NCBI RefSeq assembly: GCF_022200785.1
Contig: NZ_CP087585.1
Location: 4,650,001 to 4,714,000, forward strand
Direction: 5' to 3'
Length of the DNA: 64,000 bases
Source of the DNA: Pedobacter mucosus
GTDB lineage: Bacteria; Bacteroidota; Bacteroidia; Sphingobacteriales; Sphingobacteriaceae
Positions 18,021-27,528 of the stretch are shown here, one piece after another. Position 1 is the stretch's first letter. Each line of letters starts with the position of its first letter. The position numbers and the translations under genes are program-made. The notes under the pieces were generated by a model that ran no database searches, was not told where the DNA came from, and saw only the letters and a program-made list of their open reading frames with translations.

Positions 18021-18554
18021 TTATTTTTTTTCTACAGCTTTTTTTGCTGCAGCTTTTGGTTTCTTTTCAACCGTTGGTGTTTCGTCCGAAGCATCAGCTT
18101 TTTTCTTTGCAGGAGTTTTAGATTTTTTCACTTCAGCAACTTCTTCTTCAGGAACTTCAACTTTCTTTTTAGCTGGAGCCTTCGCTTTTTTAGGCTCAGG
18201 AACTACTTCTTCAGCAACTTCAACTTTTTTCTTTGCGGGCGCTTTAGCTTTTTTAACTTCAGCAATCGGTTCTTCAACAACAACTTCTTCTTTAACTTCA
18301 GCTGCTTTCGGCGTAGCTTCTTGTTGCAAATAATTAGCTAAAATTTGTTTAAGATAAATTTCTGGTTTAGGCATATTAATTACCGTTCCACGTTCTTTAT
18401 CCTGAGATTGCTTTATATAAGCTGACTTAATTTTACCCCATTCTTTAGAGTAAATTTTGATAAACATCTCTACAAATTGTTCGTGTGTATATTTTTTAGG
18501 CAACCTACCCAGCACTGCCTGAATTTTTTCTTCTTTTCTATGTAATACCGCCAT
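18021..18554 (-). CDS. Histone H1-like Lys/Ala-rich tail protein
   Basis: 177 residues in two parts. The N-terminal ~85 residues form a mixed helical domain (MAVLHRKEEKIQAVLGRLPK then YTHEQFVEMFIKIYSKEWGKI) that I cannot assign. The rest is a low-complexity tail with three or four near-repeats of KKAKAPAKKKVEV separated by acidic EEVVPEP stretches, ending in AAAKKAVEKK. This resembles bacterial H1-like tails that bind DNA or RNA non-specifically. It is monocistronic with a clear promoter (18570-18577) and terminator (17918-17948). Confidence 0.8.
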   Translation of the reverse strand: MAVLHRKEEKIQAVLGRLPKKYTHEQFVEMFIKIYSKEWGKIKSAYIKQSQDKERGTVINMPKPEIYLKQILANYLQQEATPKAAEVKEEVVVEEPIAEVKKAKAPAKKKVEVAEEVVPEPKKAKAPAKKKVEVPEEEVAEVKKSKTPAKKKADASDETPTVEKKPKAAAKKAVEKK

Positions 18555-18569
18555 TTAATTTATTTTGCA

Positions 18570-18577
18570 CAAAGATA
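18570..18577 (-). promoter_or_regulatory. -7 box of the H1-like gene
   Basis: Minus strand TATCTTTG, exact TAnnTTTG, 15 bases before the start codon. Confidence 0.55.
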
Positions 18578-18816
18578 CTCATATTACACATAATCGTATA
18601 AATTAGGGATTTAAACTTTTAATGATAAATAAATCCTTAACGCTTAATAAATAGATGTTAAGGATTATTTGGGCGTTACCCCAGCCTTTTCTCTTAGCCT
18701 ACGCTGCGGGTCGGGCTTTACACTACAAGTCCTCTCCCGATAAAGGATCGGGATTGCGGGCTTTCCGTTTCAATCCCTAACGCAAAACCCCCTCGATATG
18801 AAAACCTTTAAATGCA

Positions 18817-20075
18817 CTATACCTTTTCGAGTGTGAGTTCCGTAATTGGCTCCATTATTTTGGTGTTTTTAATTTCTTCTTTTCTAAGTTTGCGAAACAA
18901 GAAAAATCCAATAATTAGCGCAATAAAACCCTCTAGTAATACCGTATCAGGCGTTCCAATCCATTGCGAAACTCCGCCAACTAACAACCCGCCTAAAGGT
19001 TGCATCCCAAAAAATGCCATTGCGTAAAAGCTAATTACCCTACCACGCATGGCAGGATCTACCGTAGTTTGAATCAAAGTATTGCTAATGGTAATTTGCG
19101 ACATCATACCAAAACCAGAAATTGTGGCAAAAACCAATGCCAAAGGATAATAAGTGCTGTGAGAAAATAATATTAACCCAATACCAAAAACCAATGTATT
19201 GATGGCTAAAATTTCCTTAAATTTTTGCCTGGCTTTAACGAAGCTAAAAATATAGCACCACAAAAAGCACCTAAACCAATTACACTATCTATTACTCCAA
19301 AAGTTGACGCCGTTCCTTTAAAAATATCTTTAGCATATACAGGAATTAAGGTGCTAAAAGGTAAAACCATTAAACTTATTAAGGCCAGCATCAATAAAAC
19401 TAAACTTATAGAAGGTGTTTTTTTGATATATGCGAAACCTTCTTTAAGCTCGCCTATGATATTTTTTGTATGCGGTTTGGAAATGTAGGTGGGCAATTTC
19501 ATCATAAGCAATGATCCGATTACAGCAATAAAACTTACTGCGTTTAAGCCAAAACACACATCATAACCTAGGTTTTCTAAAGCTAAACCAGCTAAACCTG
19601 GCCCAATTAAACGCGATAAATTTACCATTGAGGAGTTTAAAGCAAGAGCATTTGGCAAATCCTTTTTATCATCGACCATTTCGTAAACTAACGATTGCCT
19701 TGCCGGAACATCAAATGCATTTATTAATCCTAATAAAGCGCTTAATGCAATAATTTCCCAGACAGAATAATGCCTAAAAAAGATTAATAAAGTCATTAAA
19801 ATTGCCTGGATCATGGAGGCAATCTGCGTAATCAGCAATAACTTATATCGGTTATAACGATCGGACGCCACACCACCAATAAAAGAGAATATAAATGAAG
19901 GAAATAAACTTGCGAATAAAGTTAATCCAAGCATAAATTTAGAATGGGTTTCCGAATAAACAACCCAACTAACAGCGGTTTTTTGCATCCACGTTCCAAC
20001 TAACGAAATGGATTGGCCACCAAAATATAAACGGTAATTTCGGCTTTTGAAGGCATTGAATGTGCTTATTTTCAT
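18817..20075 (-). pseudogene. MFS exporter split by a frameshift
   Basis: Two adjacent frames together make one ~410-residue MFS transporter of the EntS/MFS_3 type. The N-terminal part (20075 to ~19225) starts MKISTFNAFKSRNYRLYFGG and covers helices 1-8 with the loop motif GGVASDRYNRYKLL. The C-terminal part (to 18817) resumes at KEILAINTLVFGIG. The switch falls in an A-run (T-run at 19222-19226 on the plus strand): one more base there would join both frames as PGKKFKEILAIN. It is either a recent loss-of-function mutation or a sequencing error. The start overlaps the MarR stop by one base (TAATG), so the two are translationally coupled. Confidence 0.85.
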
Positions 20076-20506
20076 TAGATGTCGACTAATTTAGATAATG
20101 CTCCAATGGCAGCCATTAAAGCTTTTTGATCTTCTGCGGTACAACTTTCTGCAATTGCTTTACCAAGCCATTCATCACGTTCATGCCTAACCTGTTGTAT
20201 GGTTTCAATTCCTTTTGGCGATAGTGAAATATATATTTTACGCTTATCGGTTTCGGAAACTAGCTTGTTTATTAGGGATAAATCACTTAAATGATTCAAA
20301 ACCTGACCCATAGATTGGGGCGTTATTTTTTCGATTACCGCAAGCTCTGCAGATAAGTACGACTGATTTTCTAAGAGTACTAAAACCGATCGTTCAGTTT
20401 GAGAAAGGATACCATTTAATGGTGAAAGTTTGCGCATTTTTCTAACCAATCTTGTTAAAACTGGTCGAAGTTTGGCAGCTAAAATATAACTATTATTGGA
20501 ACTCAT
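20075..20506 (-). CDS. MarR-family transcriptional regulator
   Basis: 143 residues. Winged helix-turn-helix with LSAELAVIEKITPQSMGQVLNHLSDLSLI (helices 3-4) and wing KLVSETDKRKIYISLSPKG. MarR proteins repress adjacent export genes and release DNA when they bind phenolic ligands. Its stop codon overlaps the start of the MFS exporter, so it very likely controls that pump and itself. If the pump is truly broken, the regulator has lost its main local target. Confidence 0.9.
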   Translation of the reverse strand: MSSNNSYILAAKLRPVLTRLVRKMRKLSPLNGILSQTERSVLVLLENQSYLSAELAVIEKITPQSMGQVLNHLSDLSLINKLVSETDKRKIYISLSPKGIETIQQVRHERDEWLGKAIAESCTAEDQKALMAAIGALSKLVDI

Positions 20507-20614
20507 ATTTGTAAGTAAAACTTATAAGTTTACCTTACAAATATGATGATAAAATTTAATGATTTTGTGAAAGAAAGATTTTTTTACAATCAAAGGAAAA
20601 ATATTTTAGCGAAA

Positions 20615-20827
20615 TTATTTTTTCCAACCTTTCTTCATTTTTTTATAAGCTTTTTTGCTAATCTTCGATTTTTTCTTTGAACGTGATTTGCCTTTTTTCT
20701 TTCTTGCGTTAATATTATTGACTAAAGAATTTTTAACGCCTAATTTATTTTTTTTACCCCCCTTTTTTTTGGTGTCTTTTTTTTTGCCAACTTTTTTCTT
20801 CTTGCCTTTTTTCTTTTCCTTTGCCAT
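20615..20827 (-). CDS. Short Lys-rich basic protein
   Basis: 70 residues from the ATG at 20827 (MAKEKKKGKKKKVGKKKD...). An in-frame ATG at 20845 would add six residues. About half the residues are Lys or Arg, so it would bind nucleic acid. It resembles the basic tails of H1-like or ribosome-associated proteins, but I cannot place it in a family. The middle (NSLVNNINARKKKGKSRSKK) is less repetitive and the end KKAYKKMKKGWKK is amphipathic, which argues against a pure low-complexity artefact. An opposite-strand frame exists only as the complement of poly-Lys. Confidence 0.55.
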   Translation of the reverse strand: MAKEKKKGKKKKVGKKKDTKKKGGKKNKLGVKNSLVNNINARKKKGKSRSKKKSKISKKAYKKMKKGWKK

Positions 20828-20949
20828 TTCTGAATTTTTGATCATAGCAGCCTATTCTGCTGATGGTAAAAAAAGAACATCTTATTTAATGGAAAAGTTT
20901 AAGCTTTTCTAAAAGCAAAATAAACTTTATACGCTATAGATCACCATCG

Positions 20950-21411
20950 TTAAGCATTTATGTAACTGGCAGGATTTAGTTCCATTGCTAAAATAGGATA
21001 AGGTTTTCCAGCGGAATCATGGTCAAAGCGTTCCATAATTTGAAAGCCAAAATGTTTATAAAACCCTTTTGCTTGCTCGTTTTGCTCGTTTACATGTACT
21101 TTTGTGCATCTTTTTTGTTCAATGGCGAAGAGGAGCAACTGTTTTCCAATGCCTTTGTTCCTTGCGTCAGGATGAATAAAAAGCATTTGAATCATATCTT
21201 GATTTAAACCGATAAAGCCCAATATTTTAAATTCATTTCGATAACAATATAAATCCACCTGATCTAAAAATTGATTAAGGATCAAATTTTTATATGCTTT
21301 AATATCTCTTTTGGTAAGAAAATGATGTGTAGCTACAACAGATTTTTCCCAAAGCGTAATAATTTCAGGATAATCGGTTTTGGTTGGAATGTAAGGGAAA
21401 AGCTGGTTCAT
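20950..21411 (-). CDS. GNAT-family N-acetyltransferase
   Basis: 153 residues. The acetyl-CoA motif A reads MLFIHPDARNKGIGKQLLLFAI (Q/RxxGxG/A form GIGKQ) and motif B follows with VNEQNEQAKGFYKHFGFQIMERF. The substrate is unknown. It resembles YjaB-type acetyltransferases in length and layout. Monocistronic, 105 bases from the basic-protein gene upstream of it in transcript order. Confidence 0.88.
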   Translation of the reverse strand: MNQLFPYIPTKTDYPEIITLWEKSVVATHHFLTKRDIKAYKNLILNQFLDQVDLYCYRNEFKILGFIGLNQDMIQMLFIHPDARNKGIGKQLLLFAIEQKRCTKVHVNEQNEQAKGFYKHFGFQIMERFDHDSAGKPYPILAMELNPASYINA

Positions 21412-21529
21412 GTATTTTTATTCTGACTCCTAAAAGTAGTATCTATAATGGAATTTCTTTTGAACTTTTAAAATTTTTCTCTGTTCTAAAATGAATAAAT
21501 GATACAATTTATTAAATTAATTGCAAAAA

Positions 21530-21886
21530 ATGGCAACACAAAAATCAGAGCAAGAACACTTAGACGAAACCATCGAAGTGTTAGAAACAAGTATTGAAAA
21601 AGAATCTAAAACAGGTGCAAGTCCTAAAATTAACAGCTGGATTAAAACCTTGAATGAAAAAGAAGGTTTCAAAACCATTGTAAATGATCTTGAGAAACTT
21701 AAAGAAGCAATTGCTGATAAAGACGGTAAAAAGATTTATACCTTATTAGAAAAATTAGGTGAAGCAACAGTAAGTAAAGCTGAAAAAGCTAAAACTGGTG
21801 AAAGCGCATCAATTAAAAAACTTGGTCAGGCGTTAATTAAAGGTTCCGCATTTGTTAAAAAATTAGTTGGAGAAGAAAAAGAATAA
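21530..21886 (+). CDS. Small helical protein of unknown function
   Basis: 118 residues from the ATG at 21530; an ATG at 21521 would only add MQK. The sequence is Lys/Glu-rich and helical (HLDETIEVLETSIEKESKT; VNDLEKLKEAIADKDGKKIY) with no signal peptide or membrane span. I do not recognise a family. It has its own strong terminator at 21923, which supports a real gene. Composition resembles small soluble stress proteins, but that is a guess. Confidence 0.7.
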   Translation: MATQKSEQEHLDETIEVLETSIEKESKTGASPKINSWIKTLNEKEGFKTIVNDLEKLKEAIADKDGKKIYTLLEKLGEATVSKAEKAKTGESASIKKLGQALIKGSAFVKKLVGEEKE

Positions 21887-21922
21887 TCTTTTGATTATTT
21901 ATCTAAACCTACTAACCGAAAT

Positions 21923-21968
21923 CCATTGTTCTTTTACATTATATAAAAAAAGAACAATGGTTTTTTTT
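21923..21968 (+). terminator. Terminator after the small helical protein
   Basis: Stem CCATTGTTCTTT/AAAGAACAATGG followed by a T-run at 21961-21968. The T-run overlaps the end of the convergent propeller gene. Confidence 0.8.
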
Positions 21969-23289
21969 AATCAAAACTCATGATTGAATGATCGTCATTG
22001 GTAATCAAGAATATCTGAACGAAATATTGATTTGTAATTTCATCTAATACGTAACGATTAAAAGCAATTATTTTCCCATCTGGAGACCAGTTAACACAAC
22101 CAAATAAATCGTTAGCATTTAAATCATTTTTAGTTAATTGTGTAGACTTACTTGTTTCTACATCTGTTACGAAAACAGCGTTTCCAGCAATATAAGTGAT
22201 GTATTTTCCATCAGGACTAAAATTAATCCCGCCCTGAATATTAAATTTATGATTGCTGATTTGCTTAATTTTACCGCTGTTTGGCGAAACACAAAATACA
22301 TTTATAAAGTTAAATTCATCTTGTGATAAAAAGGCTATCTGGGTGCCTTCGGGATTTGATCTAAGCCAATGGCGAGGGCCTTTAATACCGTATTTAGTAA
22401 AAGTAATTCGCCTTTGGGTTATACCTTTTGGCACATTAAGCCTTTTATTTTCATAACCAGGCAGCATTTGATCACCCGTTATGTCGATTAAATTTTTTGG
22501 TAAATCAACCACAAAGATTTCAGTTTTTACATTGCCATCTTCATTCTTTACATTACCTTGAAAGGCAATTGCTTTTTGTTGCCATTGGCCATTTTGCTTT
22601 AAATAACCATTCCCAATCCAACATTCGTCAAATGCTTTATTAATTTCATCTGTTTCTAATTTTGGGTTTTCAGTAATCTTTGCAATTATTATCGAAAACA
22701 TAGTTCCGCTAAAATTCTCTTCATCATCTAATGTTTTAACTATAACACTTCTCGGAATCATTATACCAATAGTTCTTAGGTTTTGAACTCCTGAAAAAGT
22801 TCTACTAAATTGTTCGATTACGTAATCATCATAAGTAAAACTTAGCCAATTCCCATCTTTGCTCCAAGTATGCGCATGTGTTCCTCCACGCAAAGCACCA
22901 GCAGTGAAAGGTTTTTCAATACACCTGGCATCCATAAATATGGCTTTATTTGGATCATTTGTATTTATAGCAATCCCGGTTCGGCGGGTTATACTATATG
23001 GATTGGCTGCGTTAGAATTATTTAAGCCATGAATAAAAATCACCTTATCATCAACCGGTGAGAAAGTAGCGGCACCAACACCAGGACCAAATTCAGTCTG
23101 ATTTTTGGTTTGATAAAGCATTTTAATTTCTCCAGTTTTGGTATTTACCATCGCAATACTAGCTGTTGAGGAAATCTCATTATCTTGGTTTCTAGTATCA
23201 AATACCAACCAATTGCTGTCTTTTGAGAAAACCTGAGTTGAATTCAACATATGGCCATGCGGCTCTTTGGTAAGCTGAATTTCTTTCAT
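21967..23289 (-). CDS. YidR-like β-propeller protein (DUF3748)
   Basis: 440 residues. The N-terminus (LTKEPHGHMLNSTQVFSKDS then NWLVFDTR) and the block ITQRRITFTKYGIKGPRHWLR closely follow E. coli YidR as I remember it. TolB-like blades recur: SKDGNWLSFTYDD, NPEGTQIAFLSQDE, SPDGKYITYIAG, SPDGKIIAFNRY. There is no clear signal peptide, so it may be cytosolic. The family has no established function; a sugar or polymer binding or lyase role has been suggested only by fold. Convergent with the small helical protein gene. Confidence 0.85.
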   Translation of the reverse strand: MKEIQLTKEPHGHMLNSTQVFSKDSNWLVFDTRNQDNEISSTASIAMVNTKTGEIKMLYQTKNQTEFGPGVGAATFSPVDDKVIFIHGLNNSNAANPYSITRRTGIAINTNDPNKAIFMDARCIEKPFTAGALRGGTHAHTWSKDGNWLSFTYDDYVIEQFSRTFSGVQNLRTIGIMIPRSVIVKTLDDEENFSGTMFSIIIAKITENPKLETDEINKAFDECWIGNGYLKQNGQWQQKAIAFQGNVKNEDGNVKTEIFVVDLPKNLIDITGDQMLPGYENKRLNVPKGITQRRITFTKYGIKGPRHWLRSNPEGTQIAFLSQDEFNFINVFCVSPNSGKIKQISNHKFNIQGGINFSPDGKYITYIAGNAVFVTDVETSKSTQLTKNDLNANDLFGCVNWSPDGKIIAFNRYVLDEITNQYFVQIFLITNDDHSIMSFD

Positions 23290-23482
23290 GTATATAATTT
23301 AATAGAAATATATTTCCTTTATTAATGGAAAAGGTTTATTTATCAACTTTATTATTAACAAATATGTGAATCTATAAAACAGAAATTGTTATAAATAGCT
23401 TTAAAGCAAATAATTATGCGCTTTTATAATGTTTTTTGTAATGGGAGTTTAGTAACTTGTCGCCTATTTTAATAATTATTTT

Positions 23483-24061
23483 ATGAATCCAAAAGTTGAC
23501 TTTTACTTTGATAAAGCTAAAAAATGGCAGGAAGAAGTTAAAAAACTAAGAGCTATTGTGCTTGCTTGTCAGTTAAATGAAGAATTAAAATGGGGCGTTC
23601 CTTGTTATACATTTCAAGGGAATAATATTGTTTTAATCCACACTTTTAAAGATTACTGTGCGCTGTTGTTTTTCAAGGGTGTTTTGCTAAATGATGCTGA
23701 AGGTATTTTAATTCAACAGACTGAAAATGTACAATCTGGGCGACAAATACGATTCATAAATTTCCAAGAGATAATTCAGTTAGAACCTATTTTAAAAGCT
23801 TATTTATATGAAGCGATTGAAGTTGAAAAAGCTGGTTTAAAAGTGGAATTTAAAAAAACAGAAGAGTTTTCTATTCCAACGGAATTTCAAAACAAATTGG
23901 ATGAAAATTCTGCCTTGAAAATCGCTTTTGAAGCATTAACTCCAGGACGACAAAGAGCTTATAAATTGCATTTTTCTGCGCCAAAACAATCTAAAACCCG
24001 AGAAGCAAGGGTGGAAAAATGTACTCCACAAATCCTTGATGGAAAAGGGTTAAATGATTAA
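23483..24061 (+). CDS. YdeI/DUF1801-family protein
   Basis: 192 residues. The N-terminal DUF1801 domain includes LNEELKWGVPCYTFQGNNIVLIHTFKDYCALLFFKG. The C-terminal part has the YdeI-type helical signature FEALTPGRQRAYKLHFSAPKQSKTREARVEK. The domain recurs in bacterial stress and iron-related proteins, but its biochemical role is unsettled. Complete and monocistronic. Confidence 0.88.
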   Translation: MNPKVDFYFDKAKKWQEEVKKLRAIVLACQLNEELKWGVPCYTFQGNNIVLIHTFKDYCALLFFKGVLLNDAEGILIQQTENVQSGRQIRFINFQEIIQLEPILKAYLYEAIEVEKAGLKVEFKKTEEFSIPTEFQNKLDENSALKIAFEALTPGRQRAYKLHFSAPKQSKTREARVEKCTPQILDGKGLND

Positions 24062-24312
24062 TAAGCTTCCTAAATCAGTAAATTATTAAAAATATTTATT
24101 GATCAACCAACAGTTTCTGCGTTAATATTTTTATTATAAAAGCTATTTACTATTTAAATTGCTTTTTGTATTTTGATCCATTATTTATTAAAAACGCTAA
24201 TCTAATTAGATAAATAAATAACAAAATGGTACTTATTTCTTGCTTAAAGCGATTTAAGTATTTTTCCTACGAATGATAGTAAACTTATCAATATAGTTAT
24301 GCAAGATTACAA

Positions 24313-25506
24313 ATGGTCAAATTAACGGGCCTAAATATTGGTATAATTCATAACACTTACCTTAAAAAGGGAGGTGAAGATCAGGTTGCTGAAAATGAAT
24401 ATCAATTGCTAATTAAAAATAATCTGAATGCTTATTTCTTAAAATTTCAGAATCCTGAAGGAAGATTTAAACAATTTTTTACTTTCATAAATTTGCCATT
24501 TAATGTAGTTTCATTTTTTAGATGTTATAAGTGGTTTAAGCGATATAATATAAACGTACTGCATGTTCACAATTGGTTTTTTACTGCATCACCATCTATT
24601 TTATGGGCAGCAAAACTCTGCAAAGTTAAAGTCATTATTACCATACATAATTATAGAATGATATGCCCAACGGCAACATTAACTTTCAATGGCAACCCTT
24701 TTAATGAAAGTATAAATAATGATTTTTCGTGGAAGGCTATTAAGCAAGGTGTATATCGCAATTCAACGTTTCTCACCTTTTATTTAGTTTTTTCAATGTG
24801 GTTAAATAATAAAATTGGAACTTGGAAACTGGTGGAAAAATATATTATTTTAACCCAGCATTCAAAAACTATTTTCGAAAAGAGTTACCTGGATTACTTA
24901 AGCAAAAAATTGATAATTAAACCAAATTTTGTTCCTGAATGCAAATTGCTTAATCAGCAGATAAATGGAAATCACTTCCTTTTTGTTGGAAGATTGTCTG
25001 TAGATAAGGGAGTTATGTTAATGCTTTCGGCATTTAAAAACACCCAACATCAATTAAGAATTATTGGCGAAGGGCCTTTGCAAAATGTAGTTGAGGCCTT
25101 TGCTAATGAAAATGAAAATATAACCTATCTAGGCTTTCAAAATAAAGAATTTATAGATCAGCAGCTAAATTTATGTAGCGCATTATTATTTCCATCTGTT
25201 GGTTTTGAAACATTTGGCTTAATAATGATTGAGGCTTTTGCCTCTTCAGTACCAGTTATTGCTAGCAATTATAGTTCGGCGGCTTTAATTGTTCAGCATG
25301 AATATAATGGATTGCATTTTGAAAACGGTAACCTGCAAGAACTTAAAAAAATATTAGATGAATGGGCTTCGCTTGATGTATTGGTAAAAATTAAATACAA
25401 ACAAAATGCCCATCAAACTTATTTAAATAGCTATACCGCTGAAAAGAATTTGGAACAATTAATTCAAATCTATCAATCAGGTTTTATTGCAAATAAAAAT
25501 GATTAA
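24313..25506 (+). CDS. Glycosyltransferase family 4
   Basis: 397 residues with GT-B fold. The N-terminal domain starts LNIGIIHNTYLKKGGEDQVAENEY, a donor/acceptor-loop pattern seen in capsule and exopolysaccharide transferases. The C-terminal nucleotide-sugar site reads FLFVGRLSVDKGVMLML and FPSVGFETFGLIMIEAFASSVPVIAS (EX7E-type motif). No signal peptide; it would act at the cytosolic face of the inner membrane. It overlaps the deacetylase gene by 8 bases, so both are translationally coupled. Confidence 0.92.
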   Translation: MVKLTGLNIGIIHNTYLKKGGEDQVAENEYQLLIKNNLNAYFLKFQNPEGRFKQFFTFINLPFNVVSFFRCYKWFKRYNINVLHVHNWFFTASPSILWAAKLCKVKVIITIHNYRMICPTATLTFNGNPFNESINNDFSWKAIKQGVYRNSTFLTFYLVFSMWLNNKIGTWKLVEKYIILTQHSKTIFEKSYLDYLSKKLIIKPNFVPECKLLNQQINGNHFLFVGRLSVDKGVMLMLSAFKNTQHQLRIIGEGPLQNVVEAFANENENITYLGFQNKEFIDQQLNLCSALLFPSVGFETFGLIMIEAFASSVPVIASNYSSAALIVQHEYNGLHFENGNLQELKKILDEWASLDVLVKIKYKQNAHQTYLNSYTAEKNLEQLIQIYQSGFIANKND

Positions 25507-26197
25507 AACGATAACAACAAGTTGGGATGATGGCCATCCACTTGATTTCCGCCTAGCCGAATTATTGGAAAAATATAACTTGAAAGGCACTTTTTATGTA
25601 CCAAAAAACAATCCTCAAAATAAGGTGATGAACGAAAATGATCTTAATTTATTAGGTAAAAGATTTGAAATTGGAGGTCATACGTTAAATCATGTTAATT
25701 TAAAAAATATTGATTTAAAGTTTTTAAAACCTGAAATTGAAGGAAGTTATCACTGGATAAAAGATGTTACAGGTAAAAATCCAAGCTCGTTTTGTCCGCC
25801 TTTTGGAGCGTACAACAATTCGGTTATCGAAGTGATTAAGCAAGCAGGTTTCTCGAAAATTAGATCGACTCAATTGTTATCTATTAATCCACCAAATCCG
25901 GTTGCGCATACTACAATTCAAATGTATAGTCATACCTCTTTCACTTATACAAAACATCTTTTAAAAAGAGCTAGAATAAACGGTTTAATGTTTTGGTTAT
26001 CAAAAGGTACCACATCTAATCTTCTAAAATTGGCTGATATTTACTTAGAACAGGTAGAACAAATTGGCGGCAATTTTCATTTGTGGGGTCATTCTTGGGA
26101 GATAGAAAAATATAATCTATGGTTAAAATTGGAAGAATTATTAAAACATCTTTCCAACCGAAATGGCTATCAATATATAGAGAATAAAGATTTATAA
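25499..26197 (+). CDS. NodB-type polysaccharide deacetylase
   Basis: 232 residues from the ATG at 25499. An earlier ATG at 25487 lies deeper inside the transferase gene. Carbohydrate esterase 4 motifs are present: TTSWDDGHPLD (MT1, catalytic Asp), GGHTLNHVNL (MT2, metal His pair), CPPFGAYNN (MT3) and HLWGHSWEIE near the end. It would remove N-acetyl groups from a sugar polymer. No signal peptide is visible, so it may act on a lipid-linked precursor made with the transferase upstream. Confidence 0.9.
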   Translation: MIKTITTSWDDGHPLDFRLAELLEKYNLKGTFYVPKNNPQNKVMNENDLNLLGKRFEIGGHTLNHVNLKNIDLKFLKPEIEGSYHWIKDVTGKNPSSFCPPFGAYNNSVIEVIKQAGFSKIRSTQLLSINPPNPVAHTTIQMYSHTSFTYTKHLLKRARINGLMFWLSKGTTSNLLKLADIYLEQVEQIGGNFHLWGHSWEIEKYNLWLKLEELLKHLSNRNGYQYIENKDL

Positions 26198-27283
26198 TTA
26201 TCTTTTCATTTTGCTTATTAAGTACTTTCTAATGGGTAAGTCTACATAAATTAGCGTTAAATAGGCCAGGCCGATAAATAAAATAGTACCTATCGGGATT
26301 ATAGTTGCCATTTGGCCCATAGTTGGTTTATTTAATTCTACATAACTCAAAAACATCCATAAGAAAGGATAATGAATCATGTATAGTGGATAGGAAATAT
26401 CGCCAGAAAATTTACAATATTTTAGATGATTTGTGCGTAAATGAGCACCGGCGCCCAAGGCAACAAGTAGTGGGAAATAGATTATCACTATAATGGAATC
26501 GATTATCCAACTATATTTATTCGAAAATGGGACTAAAAATGCAAGGATTAATAAGAATGATAAGGATAAAAAGCCGAGTGGGGATTTAATTATCCACTTA
26601 GATTTATAAACTAATATGCCTGCGACGAAGGAATATAGAACCCTTGCTCCGCCACCAATAAAAGTATCTCCGCCCCAGCCAACGCCAATATATCCGTATT
26701 GATGTGCTGAAAATACAAGAATGACGGCAGCAACAATGGCTAAAATTAAAATGGATTTTTTAGGCAGTTTGAATAGAACTAATGCGTAAAAAATATTAGC
26801 AATATATTCCCAAAATAAAGACCACATTGGCGGATTTAAATGAAAAAGATTAAGATATCGCTCGGTTACAATGGGTAGAGGGATTAAAAAGCAGGCTGAA
26901 ATGAACATAGAAATCGATTTCCCCAAGCCATAGGTTTCAAATAATTTACTGTATGGATCAAAAATAAATGTTAAGAGACCCAAAATAGCGCCGATAATTA
27001 CTAGGGGATGAAGCCTGATTAACCGCATTTTAAAAAAGGTTAGTATGCCAATCTCTTTTATTTTCGTATCATAAGCATATGCAATCACAAATCCTGATAG
27101 GCAGAAGAAGAAATCGACAGCAAGGTAGCTATGGGCAATAAAATTATCATGATAATCTGGAGCTGCGAACTCCATAAAATGAAAAATAACTACACAAACC
27201 GCTGCAACGCCTCTTAGACCATCTAAAATTTGAAAATGTTGTTTATGCTTGAGGATATTAGGTAAGGGTTTATTTATAGGCAT
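26198..27283 (-). CDS. Acyltransferase family 3 membrane protein (OafA type)
   Basis: 361 residues from the ATG at 27283. An ATG at 27310 is in frame, but a perfect -7 box (27295-27302) lies between the two, favouring the shorter form. About ten transmembrane segments are predicted. The catalytic region FQILDGLRGVAAVCVVIFHFMEF holds the conserved RG and His. The family O-acetylates lipopolysaccharide, capsule or other glycans. It is convergent with, and abuts, the deacetylase gene, completing a small surface-glycan group. Confidence 0.9.
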   Translation of the reverse strand: MPINKPLPNILKHKQHFQILDGLRGVAAVCVVIFHFMEFAAPDYHDNFIAHSYLAVDFFFCLSGFVIAYAYDTKIKEIGILTFFKMRLIRLHPLVIIGAILGLLTFIFDPYSKLFETYGLGKSISMFISACFLIPLPIVTERYLNLFHLNPPMWSLFWEYIANIFYALVLFKLPKKSILILAIVAAVILVFSAHQYGYIGVGWGGDTFIGGGARVLYSFVAGILVYKSKWIIKSPLGFLSLSFLLILAFLVPFSNKYSWIIDSIIVIIYFPLLVALGAGAHLRTNHLKYCKFSGDISYPLYMIHYPFLWMFLSYVELNKPTMGQMATIIPIGTILFIGLAYLTLIYVDLPIRKYLISKMKR

Positions 27284-27294
27284 ACTTGATTTTA

Positions 27295-27302
27295 CAAAAC
27301 TA
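27295..27302 (-). promoter_or_regulatory. -7 box of the acyltransferase gene
   Basis: Minus strand TAGTTTTG, exact TAnnTTTG, 11 bases before the chosen start. Confidence 0.5.
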
Positions 27303-27528
27303 AACTGCAATCTAAAATTGCGCTTTTGCTAAAAAACTCAGCGTTATAAATATAGGATAAGAACGTTATATAAAATGTAAAATATAAGTGATGGTGAGAA
27401 CGTAATCATTAGTTTTTACAAAAATGTATAGCGTTTAGTGAACCAATGGGTAAAACTTCTATTTTGATAGCGATTATTGTACTTCGTTTGTGCTAGTTTT
27501 TTTTAATGTGCTGTAACCCGCAGCTTGT

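Noticed and set aside
20655..20912. 85-codon Phe/Leu-rich plus-strand ORF
   Set aside because: It is only the complement of poly-Lys codons (AAA/TTT); a membrane protein of this composition is not credible.
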